A DNA stretch of 64,000 nt from JAJDOD01 sp050299835 (GTDB lineage Bacteria > Pseudomonadota > Alphaproteobacteria > Rhodobacterales > Rhodobacteraceae): the NCBI GenBank assembly GCA_050299835.1, contig JBNKWP010000003.1, positions 208,418-272,417 of the forward strand. Direction: 5' to 3'. The notes under the pieces are model-generated. The model was given only the letters and a program-made list of their open reading frames with translations, had not been told where the DNA came from and made no database searches. This document shows positions 1-8,026 of this stretch, piece after piece; positions within the stretch are counted from its first letter, which is position 1; each line of letters begins with the position of its first letter. The translations under genes were made by a program, and so were the position numbers.

Positions 1-668
1 GGGGCATCGGGAAAGGCATTTCCGACAGCGGGATCGACCCGACCCATCGCAATGGCGGCCGGCAACCGGCGGGGGCAAAGGCACCGCGCCTCCCTGCTGG
101 CCAGACCGCAGGACCGGGCGGTGAAGGCCTGCACCTCGGCGCGGGCGCGGGACAGGCGTTTGCGATACAGGTCGCGCCCGATGTCGAGGATCTCGCAGGC
201 TTCCGACTGATCGAATTCCAGAATCTCGCCCAGCACATAGGCCGCCCGCAGGCTCCGGTCGAGACAGACCAGCATCGCCATCGTGCACCGGATGCGCAGG
301 TCGTTCAGCATCACCTGATCTTCCGCTGTCGGTTGCGCCGCATCGGTCAGACCGTTTTCCAGATCCTCGGCAAACCAGTCGAAGGACAGCCGTGGCTCCC
401 GCGCGAGCTGCTTCTTCGCCGTCAGCAGGTAATTCATCGCGATCCGGTAAACCCAGGTCTGGAAACTGCTGCGCCCCTCGAACGTGGACAGACGTGTGAT
501 CACAAGGATCAGGATTTCCTGCGTCGCGTCCTCGGCCGCGTCGGGGATCGGCAACATTCGCATCGCCAGGCGATGAACACGGTCCTGCACGCCGCGCACG
601 ATCGCCGACAGGGCGGCGCCGTCGCCGTCCTTGGCGCGTTCGATCTCATCCGGGTCGATCCCTGTCAT
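1..668 (-). CDS. ECF-type RNA polymerase sigma factor (3' end outside window)
   Basis: Translating the minus strand from ATG at 668 gives at least 222 residues. Residues ~22-95 form sigma-70 region 2 (DAAEDATQEILI, then FQTWVYRIAMNYL). Residues ~125-180 form region 4 (ACEILDIGRDLYRKRLSRAR). A tail follows with spaced cysteines (SCGL...CLCPRR). GAGAGG sits about 9 nt before the ATG. The protein would redirect RNA polymerase to a stress or envelope regulon. No anti-sigma gene lies upstream, and the downstream side is outside the window. The Cys-rich tail recurs in a subgroup of alphaproteobacterial ECF factors and might act as an intramolecular sensor, which is inference. The region-2/region-4 assignment is firm; the subgroup is not. 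Confidence 0.88.
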   Translation of the reverse strand, partial: MTGIDPDEIERAKDGDGAALSAIVRGVQDRVHRLAMRMLPIPDAAEDATQEILILVITRLSTFEGRSSFQTWVYRIAMNYLLTAKKQLAREPRLSFDWFAEDLENGLTDAAQPTAEDQVMLNDLRIRCTMAMLVCLDRSLRAAYVLGEILEFDQSEACEILDIGRDLYRKRLSRARAEVQAFTARSCGLASREARCLCPRRLPAAIAMGRVDPAVGNAFPDA

Positions 669-701
669 CTCGGGTTTCCTCTCGGTCGCTTTGAAACGTT
701 A

Positions 702-728
702 GACGACGCAGGACCCCGATGTGTGACA
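702..728 (-). promoter_or_regulatory. Candidate ECF autoregulatory promoter
   Basis: On the minus strand TGTCACA (728-722) is followed after exactly 16 bp by CGTC (705-702), about 34 bp before the ATG of the sigma factor gene. TGTCACA-N16-CGTC is the -35/-10 arrangement described for ECF41-type sigma factors. The factor may therefore transcribe its own gene. This is a pattern match only. Confidence 0.5.
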
Positions 729-913
729 GATTTTTTTGTCCTGTCGGGCAAGAGACTATGAAAGCGGCGGAGGGTGCCTTTCATGGCATCCCTGTCTTTG
801 GGAAAATAGCCCCAGCTTGCCGCACCTTAACCTGCCCTTAACGTACCGCCCGCTAAAAAAGGGGCGGGAGGACGGGGGAACACGGGCGCGCGAAAATTTG
901 ATTCGAATTTTCG

Positions 914-1666
914 TTAATCCAGCGGCCGCCGCTCCGGCCTCAGCCGCGCCGTCACCGGCCCGGTCTCCGATGCCGCAATCCGTGACATCGCCACATGCCT
1001 CGGCTCCTCGGTGACGCACATATGATGCGCATTGGCATGGATCAGCGTGCCATCGCCGGTTTCCATCGCCACATGACCGTCCCAGAACATCAGATCGCCC
1101 GACACCACCGTTTCCGGAGCCGTCCCCGGCATGTTCCTCTGATCCCGGCTGTCCGCCACGCAGGCCCAGCCGCAGGCATGATACGCCACCTGCACCAGCC
1201 CCGAGCAATCCAGCCCGAACCCGCTATTCCCGGCCCAGACGTAAGGCACGCCCAGGAACTGCCGCGCGGCGCTGACCGGATTGATCGCCCGGTCTTCCCA
1301 CGGCTTGACCTGGTTTTTGGGGACGAAGATCGTCTCGCTCCCGTGCCGCACCTCCAGCCAGGTGCCGTCGGTTCCGATGCTTTCCAGCCGCGCGGTCATG
1401 TGCAGATCGATCACCGGCGCGCTCTTGATGTCCGGCGCCGCGAAGCCCCAGGTCGTCCGCACCGACACCCAGTGCGTCGGCGTGATCTCGGGTGCGGTCG
1501 CCGCCTCAAGGATGCAGCCCCTGTAGCCGTCCTTCAACGCCCGCCCGAAGACCCAGCCATCCCGCGTGTCCTCGACCTCGAAGGGATCGCCCGCCAGCAC
1601 CTGCCGGTCCGGCGCCGACTCGGGGTCCGGCCTCAGCCAGACATTCGCCGTCGCGCTAACCCGCAT
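914..1666 (-). CDS. NlpC/P60 family cell-wall hydrolase (C40 peptidase) with SH3-like N-terminus
   Basis: The 250-residue protein has an N-terminal half (~1-125) resembling bacterial SH3 domains and a C-terminal NlpC/P60 domain. The catalytic Cys lies in LDCSGLVQ, the His in GHVAM, and a third polar residue in IHANA. Such enzymes cleave D-Glu-diamino acid bonds in murein peptides. No signal peptide is visible, so it may be cytoplasmic and act on recycled muropeptides, as in relatives of the Rhodobacterales dipeptidyl-peptidase VI type. The ATG lies inside the last codons of the upstream M17 aminopeptidase gene (11-nt overlap), so the two are probably translationally coupled and share peptide turnover. 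Confidence 0.85.
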   Translation of the reverse strand: MRVSATANVWLRPDPESAPDRQVLAGDPFEVEDTRDGWVFGRALKDGYRGCILEAATAPEITPTHWVSVRTTWGFAAPDIKSAPVIDLHMTARLESIGTDGTWLEVRHGSETIFVPKNQVKPWEDRAINPVSAARQFLGVPYVWAGNSGFGLDCSGLVQVAYHACGWACVADSRDQRNMPGTAPETVVSGDLMFWDGHVAMETGDGTLIHANAHHMCVTEEPRHVAMSRIAASETGPVTARLRPERRPLD

Positions 1667-3047
1667 CGAGCATCTCCGGCAGCGCGGCGAACAGGGCCCG
1701 TATCCCCTGCCCGGCCCCGCCTTTCGGCCGACCCGGTGCTGAACTCGGCGTCCAGCCGAAAATGTCGAAATGCATGTAGCGCGGCGTCCCGGTCACGAAA
1801 CGCCGCAGGAACAGCGCCGCCGTGATCGACCCGGCAAAGCCCCCCTTCGGCGCATTGTCCAGATCCGCGATCCCCGGCTCGATCATCGCCTCGTAGGGGT
1901 CCCAGAACGGCATCCGCCAGACCGGATCGCGCACCTCTGCGGCGGCCTTTGTCACCGCGCCCGCATCCCCGTCATGATCGGTATAGAACGGTGCCAGATC
2001 CGGCCCGACGGCAACCCGCGCCGCCCCGGTCAGCGTCGCCATCGAAATCATCAGATCCGGCGGGGTCTCATCGGCCAGCGCCAGCGCATCGGCCAGAACC
2101 AGCCTTCCTTCGGCATCGGTGTTGTTGATCTCCACCGTCAGCCCCTTGCGGCTCGATAGGATATCCCCCGGCCGGAACGCCGCGCCGGAGACCGAATTTT
2201 CCACCGCCGGGATCAGCACCCTGAGCCGCAGCTTCAGCCCGCGCGCCATGATCATATAGGCCAGGCCCAGCACATTCGCGGCTCCGCCCATGTCCTTCTT
2301 CATCAGGCCCATCGACGCGCCGGGCTTCAGATTCAGCCCGCCCGTGTCGAAACAGACGCCCTTGCCCACCAAGGTCAGACAAGGCCCCTCCTTCCCCCAG
2401 TTCATCTCGATCAGCCGCGGCGCGCGCGGAGACGCCCGACCGACCGCGTGGATCATCGGAAGGTTCGCCTCCAGCAAGGCATCGCCTGTTGTCACCGCGA
2501 ATGCCGCGCCGAATTCCTCGGCCAGCGCCCGCGCCGCCGCCTCCAGCTCGTCGGGGCCAAGGTCGTTGGCGGGCGTGTTGATCAGGTCACGCGCCAACAC
2601 CTCGCCACCGGCGATGATCTCCAGCCGGTTGGCATCCACGCCTCTCGGCGCAACCAGTGCGGCACCCGGCTCAGGTTTCGACGCGTAGCGATCGAAGCGA
2701 TACCCGGCCAGAAGCCAGCCCAGTGCCGCCTCCTCCCGCTCGTCCCGCTTCAGCGAGGTTTCGAACCGCCAGACCCCATCCGGCAGTTTGGCCCTCAGAC
2801 TGGCTGCGACGAACCGCTTCCGCGCCCGGTCCTTCGCCCCGCCAAGCCCGCCCAGCGCCGCGGTGATCCGGCCCTTGGCATCCGGCAGCAACACCACCTC
2901 GCCCGCCTTGCCGGTAAAGCCTGCCGCGACGGCAAAGGACCGCGCCACCGCGTCCAGCACCGCCAGCCCGTCCGGCAATTCATCCGAACGGAACAGATAC
3001 AAGGGCCGCGCGTCAGCCGCGTCCTTGGCGAAAGTCAGTGCTGTCAT
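1656..3047 (-). CDS. Leucyl aminopeptidase family protein (peptidase M17)
   Basis: This is a 463-residue two-domain cytosolic metallo-aminopeptidase. The C-terminal catalytic half carries the metal and catalytic motifs GKGVCFDTGG (~228-237), KKDMGGAANV (~250-259) and the family signature NTDAEGRL (~309-316), whose Arg binds the catalytic bicarbonate. It removes N-terminal residues from peptides. It is slightly shorter than PepA of enterobacteria (503 residues), as is usual for the second M17 paralogue in Rhodobacteraceae. It is translationally coupled to the following NlpC/P60 gene. The exact substrate range cannot be read from sequence. Confidence 0.93.
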   Translation of the reverse strand: MTALTFAKDAADARPLYLFRSDELPDGLAVLDAVARSFAVAAGFTGKAGEVVLLPDAKGRITAALGGLGGAKDRARKRFVAASLRAKLPDGVWRFETSLKRDEREEAALGWLLAGYRFDRYASKPEPGAALVAPRGVDANRLEIIAGGEVLARDLINTPANDLGPDELEAAARALAEEFGAAFAVTTGDALLEANLPMIHAVGRASPRAPRLIEMNWGKEGPCLTLVGKGVCFDTGGLNLKPGASMGLMKKDMGGAANVLGLAYMIMARGLKLRLRVLIPAVENSVSGAAFRPGDILSSRKGLTVEINNTDAEGRLVLADALALADETPPDLMISMATLTGAARVAVGPDLAPFYTDHDGDAGAVTKAAAEVRDPVWRMPFWDPYEAMIEPGIADLDNAPKGGFAGSITAALFLRRFVTGTPRYMHFDIFGWTPSSAPGRPKGGAGQGIRALFAALPEMLDAG

Positions 3048-3113
3048 CAGGTCGGTCCTGCCGAGTGGTTTGAGGTGACCGCAAGGCTGGCAGGGATTTG
3101 CCCGGACGCAAGA

Positions 3114-3488
3114 TCAAATTTGCCGGTAGCTGATTTCCAGAAGCGTCGCGAGCGAAGTTTCACCTACGCGGATCAGCCGTGCGATCACTGCGGCCAGAGC
3201 CACTTCGTCGCAATGTTCCATCAGCGCCTGAGCATCTTCGGCCACGCGGATCACGTCCGGCAGACCTGCGCGCTTTGCCTGATCGATCAATCCGCTCAAC
3301 AAGGCCGGGGACCGGCTGAACTCTCCCGCCGCCCAGGAGGCTTCGATCGCGGCAAGGCACACAACCATCTCTTCCACCGCGTCCTCGGCCAAAGCAAACG
3401 CTCTGTCCGACCCGGTCGGCTCGGTCAAAATCGGCTCCAGCGAAACGGCTTCCCGCGGACAGAGCGCGAACACATTGTCCAAATGCAT
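3114..3488 (-). CDS. Conserved hypothetical protein, 124 residues
   Basis: The frame is open much further upstream, but the upstream part overlaps carbonic anhydrase on the other strand. ATG at 3488 is preceded by AGAGGGAAAGG, so this start is chosen. The product is acidic, mostly alpha-helical by composition, and begins MHLDNVFALC. It has no signal peptide and no membrane segment, and I recognise no catalytic motif. Its size and helix-rich pattern (repeated EDAVEEM, AEDAQALMEH) could suit an HPt-like or regulatory helical protein, but no phospho-acceptor motif stands out. It is divergent from the carbonic anhydrase gene. Confidence 0.7.
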   Translation of the reverse strand: MHLDNVFALCPREAVSLEPILTEPTGSDRAFALAEDAVEEMVVCLAAIEASWAAGEFSRSPALLSGLIDQAKRAGLPDVIRVAEDAQALMEHCDEVALAAVIARLIRVGETSLATLLEISYRQI

Positions 3489-3599
3489 CTTGTACCCTTT
3501 CCCTCTACCCAAGGCCGGTGTACCCAGATCAACGGTAAGAAAATGTTGATGTGACAGGTGAAAACCCCGCGCATTCGACTTGAAATTTAGGAGCCTGCG

Positions 3600-4250
3600 A
3601 TGGAACAGATCCGCCCCCTCCCGGCATTCCTGACCAAAAGGTATCAGGGCTGGAAAGCCACCGGCTTCTCCGAGAACCGCGCCTGGTATCGCAAGCTCGT
3701 CGATGAAGGCCAGCGCCCGCGCGGCATGATCATTTCCTGCTGCGACAGCCGGGTGAACATGTCCTCGATCTTCGAAGCCGACGCGGGCGAGTTCTTCATC
3801 CACCGCAACATCGCCAATCTCGTGCCGCCCTACGAACCCGATGGCAACCGCCACGGCACCTCGGCAGCCATCGAATTCGCCGTCGCCGCGCTCCAGGTCC
3901 CGCACCTGATCGTGGTCGGCCATTCCAACTGCGGCGGCGTCGCGGGATGCCACGCTATGTGCTCAGGCACCGCGCCGGAATTGGAGGACAGCTCCAGTTT
4001 CGTCGGCCGCTGGATCGACATCCTCAAACCAGGCTATGACCGCATCGACAAGGAGGTGCCCGAACAGGAGCAGCTTCACGCGCTGGAAAAGCAGGCAGTC
4101 ATCGTCTCGCTGGAGAACCTGCTGACCTTTCCTTTCATCACGGAGGCCTGCGAAAAACAGGACCTTAGCCTTCATGGTCTCTGGATGGACATCGCCGAAG
4201 GTGCGCTCTGGCAGTTTGACGGTTCCGGGAAGAACTTCGTGCCGGTATGA
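3600..4250 (+). CDS. Beta-class carbonic anhydrase
   Basis: The 216-residue product has the zinc and catalytic set of beta-carbonic anhydrases: C47-x-D49-S-R51 (in CCDSRV), H108 and C111 (GHSNCGG). It interconverts CO2 and bicarbonate in the cytoplasm, supplying bicarbonate for carboxylases. GGAG precedes the ATG (taggagcctgcg). It stands alone, divergent from the hypothetical gene at 3114-3488. Length and motifs fit the family well, and nothing is odd about it. Confidence 0.95.
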   Translation: MEQIRPLPAFLTKRYQGWKATGFSENRAWYRKLVDEGQRPRGMIISCCDSRVNMSSIFEADAGEFFIHRNIANLVPPYEPDGNRHGTSAAIEFAVAALQVPHLIVVGHSNCGGVAGCHAMCSGTAPELEDSSSFVGRWIDILKPGYDRIDKEVPEQEQLHALEKQAVIVSLENLLTFPFITEACEKQDLSLHGLWMDIAEGALWQFDGSGKNFVPV

Positions 4251-4426
4251 AGGAAACCGGCTGATCGGACAGCCGACAATGCCAGCATCCGCCCGCCGCT
4301 CAAATCTGTATCTGGATAGTCAGACAAAGAACGGCAACACGATTTCGCTGTTCCTGTGCCTTCTGAATTTCCGAAAAACGCGGCCACCCAATCTCGCTCG
4401 GCCGCAGGCTTCGGTACTGCCGTAGT

Positions 4427-4642
4427 TCAGCCCCGCGCGACGTAGCAGAAAACGCCGCTCACCGTCCGTCGCGTCCGCTTGCGCGCGAAGTCCAGCGAAA
4501 TGATCCGCCGGTTGCCCTCGAACCCGAGGATCTTTTCCGACAGGGTCGCCTTTGTCCGCTCAAGCGACACCTTCTGACGGCGTTCCCGCCGTTCCAGGCC
4601 CTGCATGATCGAATAGACGACATCGTCCGTAATTGGCTTCAT
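4427..4642 (-). CDS. Small basic hypothetical protein, 71 residues
   Basis: The frame runs from ATG at 4642 to TGA at 4427, with GGGGAG about 9 nt upstream. The product is very basic (ERRERRQK, RKRTRR), which would suit nucleic-acid or ribosome binding. I recognise no family. Support is the ribosome-binding site, the codon pattern and its position in an otherwise empty stretch between carbonic anhydrase and asd. It could be spurious. Confidence 0.45.
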   Translation of the reverse strand: MKPITDDVVYSIMQGLERRERRQKVSLERTKATLSEKILGFEGNRRIISLDFARKRTRRTVSGVFCYVARG

Positions 4643-4864
4643 CCTGACATCTCCCCATGTCCACGCATCAACCTTTTGAGGCGGAATGTGGCGATATTCG
4701 GGCAGATTGTGGCGGCAATGCGGCCGCGACCCTCAAGAATCCGTCATCGACCGGGTGATATTTTGTTCGGATTTGCTATTTTTCAAGGAAATACAGGGGC
4801 TTGACAAACGTCCGCCAACTCTGACGATTCTACACGCTAAAGGCGATTGACCCCACGTAATTGT

Positions 4865-4896
4865 GGAAAAGACCGGGCCAACTCAGGGCGGCCCGG
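4865..4896 (-). terminator. Probable intrinsic terminator of asd
   Basis: On the minus strand, 17 nt past the asd stop codon, arms GGCCGGG-like 4896-4890 and 4879-4873 (perfect 7-bp CCGGGCC/GGCCCGG) are followed by TCTTTTCC. The U-tract is short, so termination may be partial. Confidence 0.55.
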
Positions 4897-4912
4897 CCAT
4901 ATTCGGGGAGAA

Positions 4913-5947
4913 TCAGCCCTTCCGAAGCACCCGATTCCCCAGCAGCTCGGCGATCTGAACCGCATTCAGCGCCGCGCCCTTCCGCAGGTTGTCGGAGACG
5001 CACCAGAAGTTCAGCCCGTTCTCGATGGTCGAATCCTGCCGGATGCGGCTGATAAACGTCGCGAAATCGCCCACGCATTCCACCGGCGTCGTGTACCCGC
5101 CATCCTCGCGCTTATCGACGACCATGATGCCCGGGCTCTCCCGCAGGATATCCCGCGCCTCGTCCTCGTCCAGGAACTCCTCCGTCTCGATATTCACCGC
5201 CTCGGAGTGGCCGACGAACACCGGCACCCGCACGCAGGTCGCCGTCACCTTGATCTTCGGATCGACGATCTTCTTCGTCTCCGCGACCATCTTCCACTCT
5301 TCCTTGGTGGAGCCGTCCTCCATGAAGACGTCGATATGCGGGATCACGTTGAAGGCGATCTGCTTGGTGAACTTCGCCGGCGCCACGTCCGAGGTCGGGT
5401 TGTAGATGGCCTTGGTCTGGTCCCAAAGCTCATCCGCCCCGGCTTTCCCTGCGCCCGACACCGATTGATAGGTGCTTACCACCACGCGCTTGATCGTCGC
5501 GCGGTCGTGCAGCGGCTTCAGCGCCACCACCATCTGCGCAGTCGAGCAGTTGGGGTTCGCGATGATGTTCCGCTTGGAATAGCCCTCGATCGCGTCGGGG
5601 TTCACCTCCGGCACGATCAGCGGCACGTCGTGGTCATAGCGGTAAAGCGACGAGTTATCGATCACCACGCAGCCCGACTTGGCGGCCTTGGGCGCGTATT
5701 TCTTCGTCGCCTCCGACCCGATGGCGAAGAGCGCGATATCGAAGCCGGTGAAGTCGAACGTGTCGAGGTCCTTGGTCTTGAGCGTCTTGTCCCCATAGCT
5801 GACCTCTGTGCCCAGAGATTTCCGGCTCGCCAGAGCCACGACCTCATCGGCAGGGAACTGGCGCTCGGCCAGGATATTCAGCATCTCGCGGCCCACGTTA
5901 CCCGTAGCGCCCGCGACGGCGACTCGATAGCCCACTTCGACCTCCAT
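4913..5947 (-). CDS. asd: Aspartate-semialdehyde dehydrogenase
   Basis: The 344-residue enzyme reduces L-aspartyl-4-phosphate to aspartate semialdehyde with NADPH. This is the branch point to lysine/diaminopimelate, threonine and methionine. It has the N-terminal Rossmann motif VAGATGNVGREM (~11-22), the active-site Cys134 in NPNCSTAQM, and the SVSGAGKAG segment that binds substrate phosphate. Its length is typical. dapE and dapD, later steps of the diaminopimelate branch, lie 20-25 kb away in the same window, so the pathway is not one operon. The ATG at 5947 gives the usual N-terminus after MEVEVGY; an internal start is possible but less likely. Confidence 0.96.
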   Translation of the reverse strand: MEVEVGYRVAVAGATGNVGREMLNILAERQFPADEVVALASRKSLGTEVSYGDKTLKTKDLDTFDFTGFDIALFAIGSEATKKYAPKAAKSGCVVIDNSSLYRYDHDVPLIVPEVNPDAIEGYSKRNIIANPNCSTAQMVVALKPLHDRATIKRVVVSTYQSVSGAGKAGADELWDQTKAIYNPTSDVAPAKFTKQIAFNVIPHIDVFMEDGSTKEEWKMVAETKKIVDPKIKVTATCVRVPVFVGHSEAVNIETEEFLDEDEARDILRESPGIMVVDKREDGGYTTPVECVGDFATFISRIRQDSTIENGLNFWCVSDNLRKGAALNAVQIAELLGNRVLRKG

Positions 5948-6024
5948 TTGGTTAGGGACGGCGGGGCTATAACGTGGGCCGAGGCAAGGTTAAAGCAAAA
6001 CCGTCCGCACCGAGGCGCTGCGCC

Positions 6025-6087
6025 GTCCCGGGCCTGACCCGGGACCTCCACGGTTCCCCACAGCGAGGCCCCGGATCAAGTCCGGGG
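6025..6087. repeat. Two REP-like palindromes
   Basis: GTCCCGGG (6025-6032) pairs with CCCGGGAC (6038-6045) around a 5-nt loop. CCCCGGA (6069-6075) pairs with TCCGGGG (6081-6087) around TCAAG. The second is the dispersed palindrome common in Rhodobacterales; a close relative lies at 55697-55720. They occupy the gene-free stretch 5948-6380 upstream of asd, which otherwise shows no supported gene. Confidence 0.7.
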
Positions 6088-6105
6088 CACCACACCGCAA
6101 AACTC

Positions 6106-6187
6106 GTAGGCCGGGCTTCAGCCCGGCAACCCGTAGGGTGCGTTTCCAACGCACCATCCCACATCACCACCAGCGCACCGCAAGCCG
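6106..6187 (+). repeat. Dispersed repeat copy 1 (82 bp)
   Basis: It begins GTAGGCCGGGC-TTCA-GCCCGGC (a perfect inverted repeat). Next comes a second perfect hairpin GGTGCGTT-TCC-AACGCACC (6137-6155), and it ends GCACCGCAAGCCG. Copy 2 at 10224-10327 has the same start (one mismatch in 23), the same GCACCATC and CACCAG blocks, and the identical end. The pair is in direct orientation about 4.1 kb apart. Confidence 0.75.
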
Positions 6188-6380
6188 GGCCATCGCCGGA
6201 CCGGGGTCTGGCGATCCAACCACCGGACTAAAACACTTTATCCCAGCCAAGACACATTGCCTGCCCGAGCGACGCGCAAACGGAGACAAATCGCAAGGCC
6301 GTCGAACCGAAGGTTCGCCTCCGGCGAAACCCGGTCCGGCGATGTCCCGGCGCCTACGGCTTTATTCCGGGCATCTGGTC

Positions 6381-7244
6381 CTACTTTGGTCTGAAATTCT
6401 GCTCGTTCATTTTATCAACGAGATCGTTCTCCGCCTCTTCCTTGTCAAAATCGAAGAAAGCAGTCTCAAATTCTACGCAAGTGTATTGATAGCCGAGCCC
6501 GGAGCCATCAAAGTAACAAGTCTCGGCAGCAACTGTCGAGTCACACCACGCCGTTGAACGATGAACTTCCGCAGAAGACTGAGCTGTTCCCTCAGCAAAG
6601 CTTCGCGCGGCTGAACCGGGCGGCAATTCGTCACCAAAAACAAATGAATTCATGTATGGCGCCTTCTGACTCTTCTTTGACCAAAGTATCATGCCATCCC
6701 GAGATACGACAAAAGCAATTCTTCTGTTGGAGAACAGGTCAACATATCTCAACGCTGAAGCCTGAAGCGAGCATTCAAATCGGGAGCCTATTTCTTTCAG
6801 GGTAGCAATGTCCCAACGGAAGGATTCGAACTCCGCTCGAAGCAAGTTTGCAGGCATCAAGAGCCAAGAGGCAAAGATGTTAGCCTCGAGTTCCAACTGG
6901 TTGTTAAAGTCGTTGAGGCTCTCATCTCCGTCCTCAAAGGTTGGTCGAAGATGCCTGTGGCACATGAAGTGGCCAAGTTCATGTGCATAGGTAAACCTGA
7001 ACCGTCTAGCGTTCTTGATTCGAGAGTTTAGAAGTATTGTCCAATTGTTAGAGTTCTGAATTCTGACCAAGGCGCCTTCGATTGATTCGAAGTCGTCTAT
7101 CCTGGTCTCCAAGCCGTCTCGCAAACTCCCATCCTTGTGAATTCCGCCTATTAGTTCGGAAATATCAATTGGATACGTGTTAGGTCCAAAATTTTGCCAA
7201 AGCTGAGTTAAGCGAATGGCTTCCTTGCTAGGAATCTTTTTCAT
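6381..7244 (-). CDS. ImmA/IrrE family metallo-endopeptidase
   Basis: The 287-residue protein has an N-terminal zincin domain with the motif HELGH at residues 88-92 (context FTYAHELGHFMCH). This is the fold of ImmA of ICEBs1 and IrrE of Deinococcus, proteases that cleave a partner XRE repressor. The C-terminal ~120 residues (after GMILWSKKSQK) look like a sensing domain. The ATG lies 17 nt inside the 3' end of the XRE gene at 7228-7569, so the two are coupled. The DNA is clearly AT-richer than its neighbours, which indicates horizontal origin. Phage repressor control, toxin-antitoxin-like function or mobile-element regulation are all possible. Confidence 0.85.
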   Translation of the reverse strand: MKKIPSKEAIRLTQLWQNFGPNTYPIDISELIGGIHKDGSLRDGLETRIDDFESIEGALVRIQNSNNWTILLNSRIKNARRFRFTYAHELGHFMCHRHLRPTFEDGDESLNDFNNQLELEANIFASWLLMPANLLRAEFESFRWDIATLKEIGSRFECSLQASALRYVDLFSNRRIAFVVSRDGMILWSKKSQKAPYMNSFVFGDELPPGSAARSFAEGTAQSSAEVHRSTAWCDSTVAAETCYFDGSGLGYQYTCVEFETAFFDFDKEEAENDLVDKMNEQNFRPK

Positions 7245-7569
7245 CTTGATTTAGACCGTAGACTATTCTCTCAATGTACCTCTTATCACTCTCTGACAAC
7301 TTTTTGAATTTTCTAAAGAATGCCGACTCAACTTGGTTTTCCGAACGTTCTTCGCGCGTTTCTATTGAGTCGTCGACAAAATAGTCTGGGGATTCTCCAA
7401 AGAAATCTGCAATTTTGAGAAGCAATTCGCCTGTCGGCTTAGCGGTCTTCTTATTTTCCAGTTGCCAGATGTACGCTTTGGATGAGCCAACGGCAGTCGC
7501 CAATTCTTCCAGTGTTACTCGTTTGGTTGTTCGAATTGAGCGCAGCTTTTCACCAAAACGTGCCGACAT
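7228..7569 (-). CDS. XRE-family HTH transcriptional regulator
   Basis: The 113-residue protein has an N-terminal HTH_3 domain (~7-62; RTTKRVTLEELATAVGSSKAYIWQLENKK, helix 3 around SKAYIWQLE). The C-terminal ~45 residues are charged and end in a helix (LSESDKRYIERIV), probably the dimerisation or protease-recognition part. It is coupled to the ImmA-like gene, forming an ImmR/ImmA-type repressor-antirepressor pair. Twin palindromes just upstream (7602-7646) are likely its operators and would control both this operon and the divergent DUF1508 gene. Confidence 0.88.
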   Translation of the reverse strand: MSARFGEKLRSIRTTKRVTLEELATAVGSSKAYIWQLENKKTAKPTGELLLKIADFFGESPDYFVDDSIETREERSENQVESAFFRKFKKLSESDKRYIERIVYGLNQDEKDS

Positions 7570-7601
7570 GAGAGGTCCCGTTAGTTTCTATGTTGACTCA
7601 A

Positions 7602-7646
7602 GTATAGCTCTTGCTATACACCTTACAAGTGTAGCGAACGCTATAC
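7602..7646. promoter_or_regulatory. Twin palindromic operators between XRE and DUF1508 genes
   Basis: Site 1 is GTATAGC-TCTT-GCTATAC (7602-7619), a perfect 7-bp inverted repeat. Site 2 is GTGTAGC-GAAC-GCTATAC (7629-7646), with one mismatch. Their centres are 27 bp apart and they share the consensus GTrTAGC-N4-GCTATAC. They lie 33 bp upstream of the XRE gene and 28 bp upstream of the DUF1508 gene. Confidence 0.8.
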
Positions 7647-7673
7647 ATACTTATCACAACTCAGGAGACCATC

Positions 7674-7862
7674 ATGGTTGACACTTGTACTGACTGGAAT
7701 GGCGACCGTTGGGACGTCTATAAAGACTCTCGCGGTGAGTGGCGCTGGAAGCGTACCGCTCGCAACGGTGCTATCGTGGGAGCTTCATCGGAAGGCTATA
7801 AAAACCGGACCGATTGCGTTGCAAATGCCCGCCGGAATGGCATGGCATGCGAGCCGGCGTAG
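7674..7862 (+). CDS. DUF1508 (YegP-like) small protein
   Basis: The 62-residue protein matches one DUF1508 repeat: GEWRWKRTARNG...GASSEGYKNRTDCVANARRNG, where the aromatic-rich strand and the YKNRTDC helix are the family hallmarks. The function of DUF1508 proteins is unknown. It is transcribed divergently from the XRE/ImmA pair, with both putative operators in its promoter. AGGAGACCATC precedes the ATG. The XRE protein probably controls it, making it the likely effector or cargo of the islet. A strong terminator follows at 7897. Confidence 0.8.
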   Translation: MVDTCTDWNGDRWDVYKDSRGEWRWKRTARNGAIVGASSEGYKNRTDCVANARRNGMACEPA

Positions 7863-7896
7863 GCCGACACGCGTCTTTCCTCCCAAACGAGACTTG

Positions 7897-7930
7897 AACG
7901 CCGCTACAAGAAGTAGCGGCGTTTCTTTTT
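7897..7930 (+). terminator. Intrinsic terminator after the DUF1508 gene
   Basis: A perfect 11-bp stem (AACGCCGCTAC, 7897-7907; GTAGCGGCGTT, 7913-7923) with loop AAGAA is followed by TCTTTTT. It is 35 nt past the stop codon and closes the XRE/ImmA/DUF1508 islet. Confidence 0.93.
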
Positions 7931-8026
7931 CACCTACTCTCGATCCATCATTCATAGACTGCATCCCCCTACCGCCCCCCCTCCCCCGATGCTAATCCTC
8001 CCCCAAACACAAACGGGGGAGACACC

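Noticed and set aside
2448..3554. 368-codon plus-strand frame over the M17 peptidase gene
   Set aside because: Antisense to a gene with clear catalytic signatures; no domain seen.
3489..3953. N-terminal extension of the hypothetical gene at 3114-3488
   Set aside because: It would be antisense to carbonic anhydrase, and a good ribosome-binding site precedes the shorter start.
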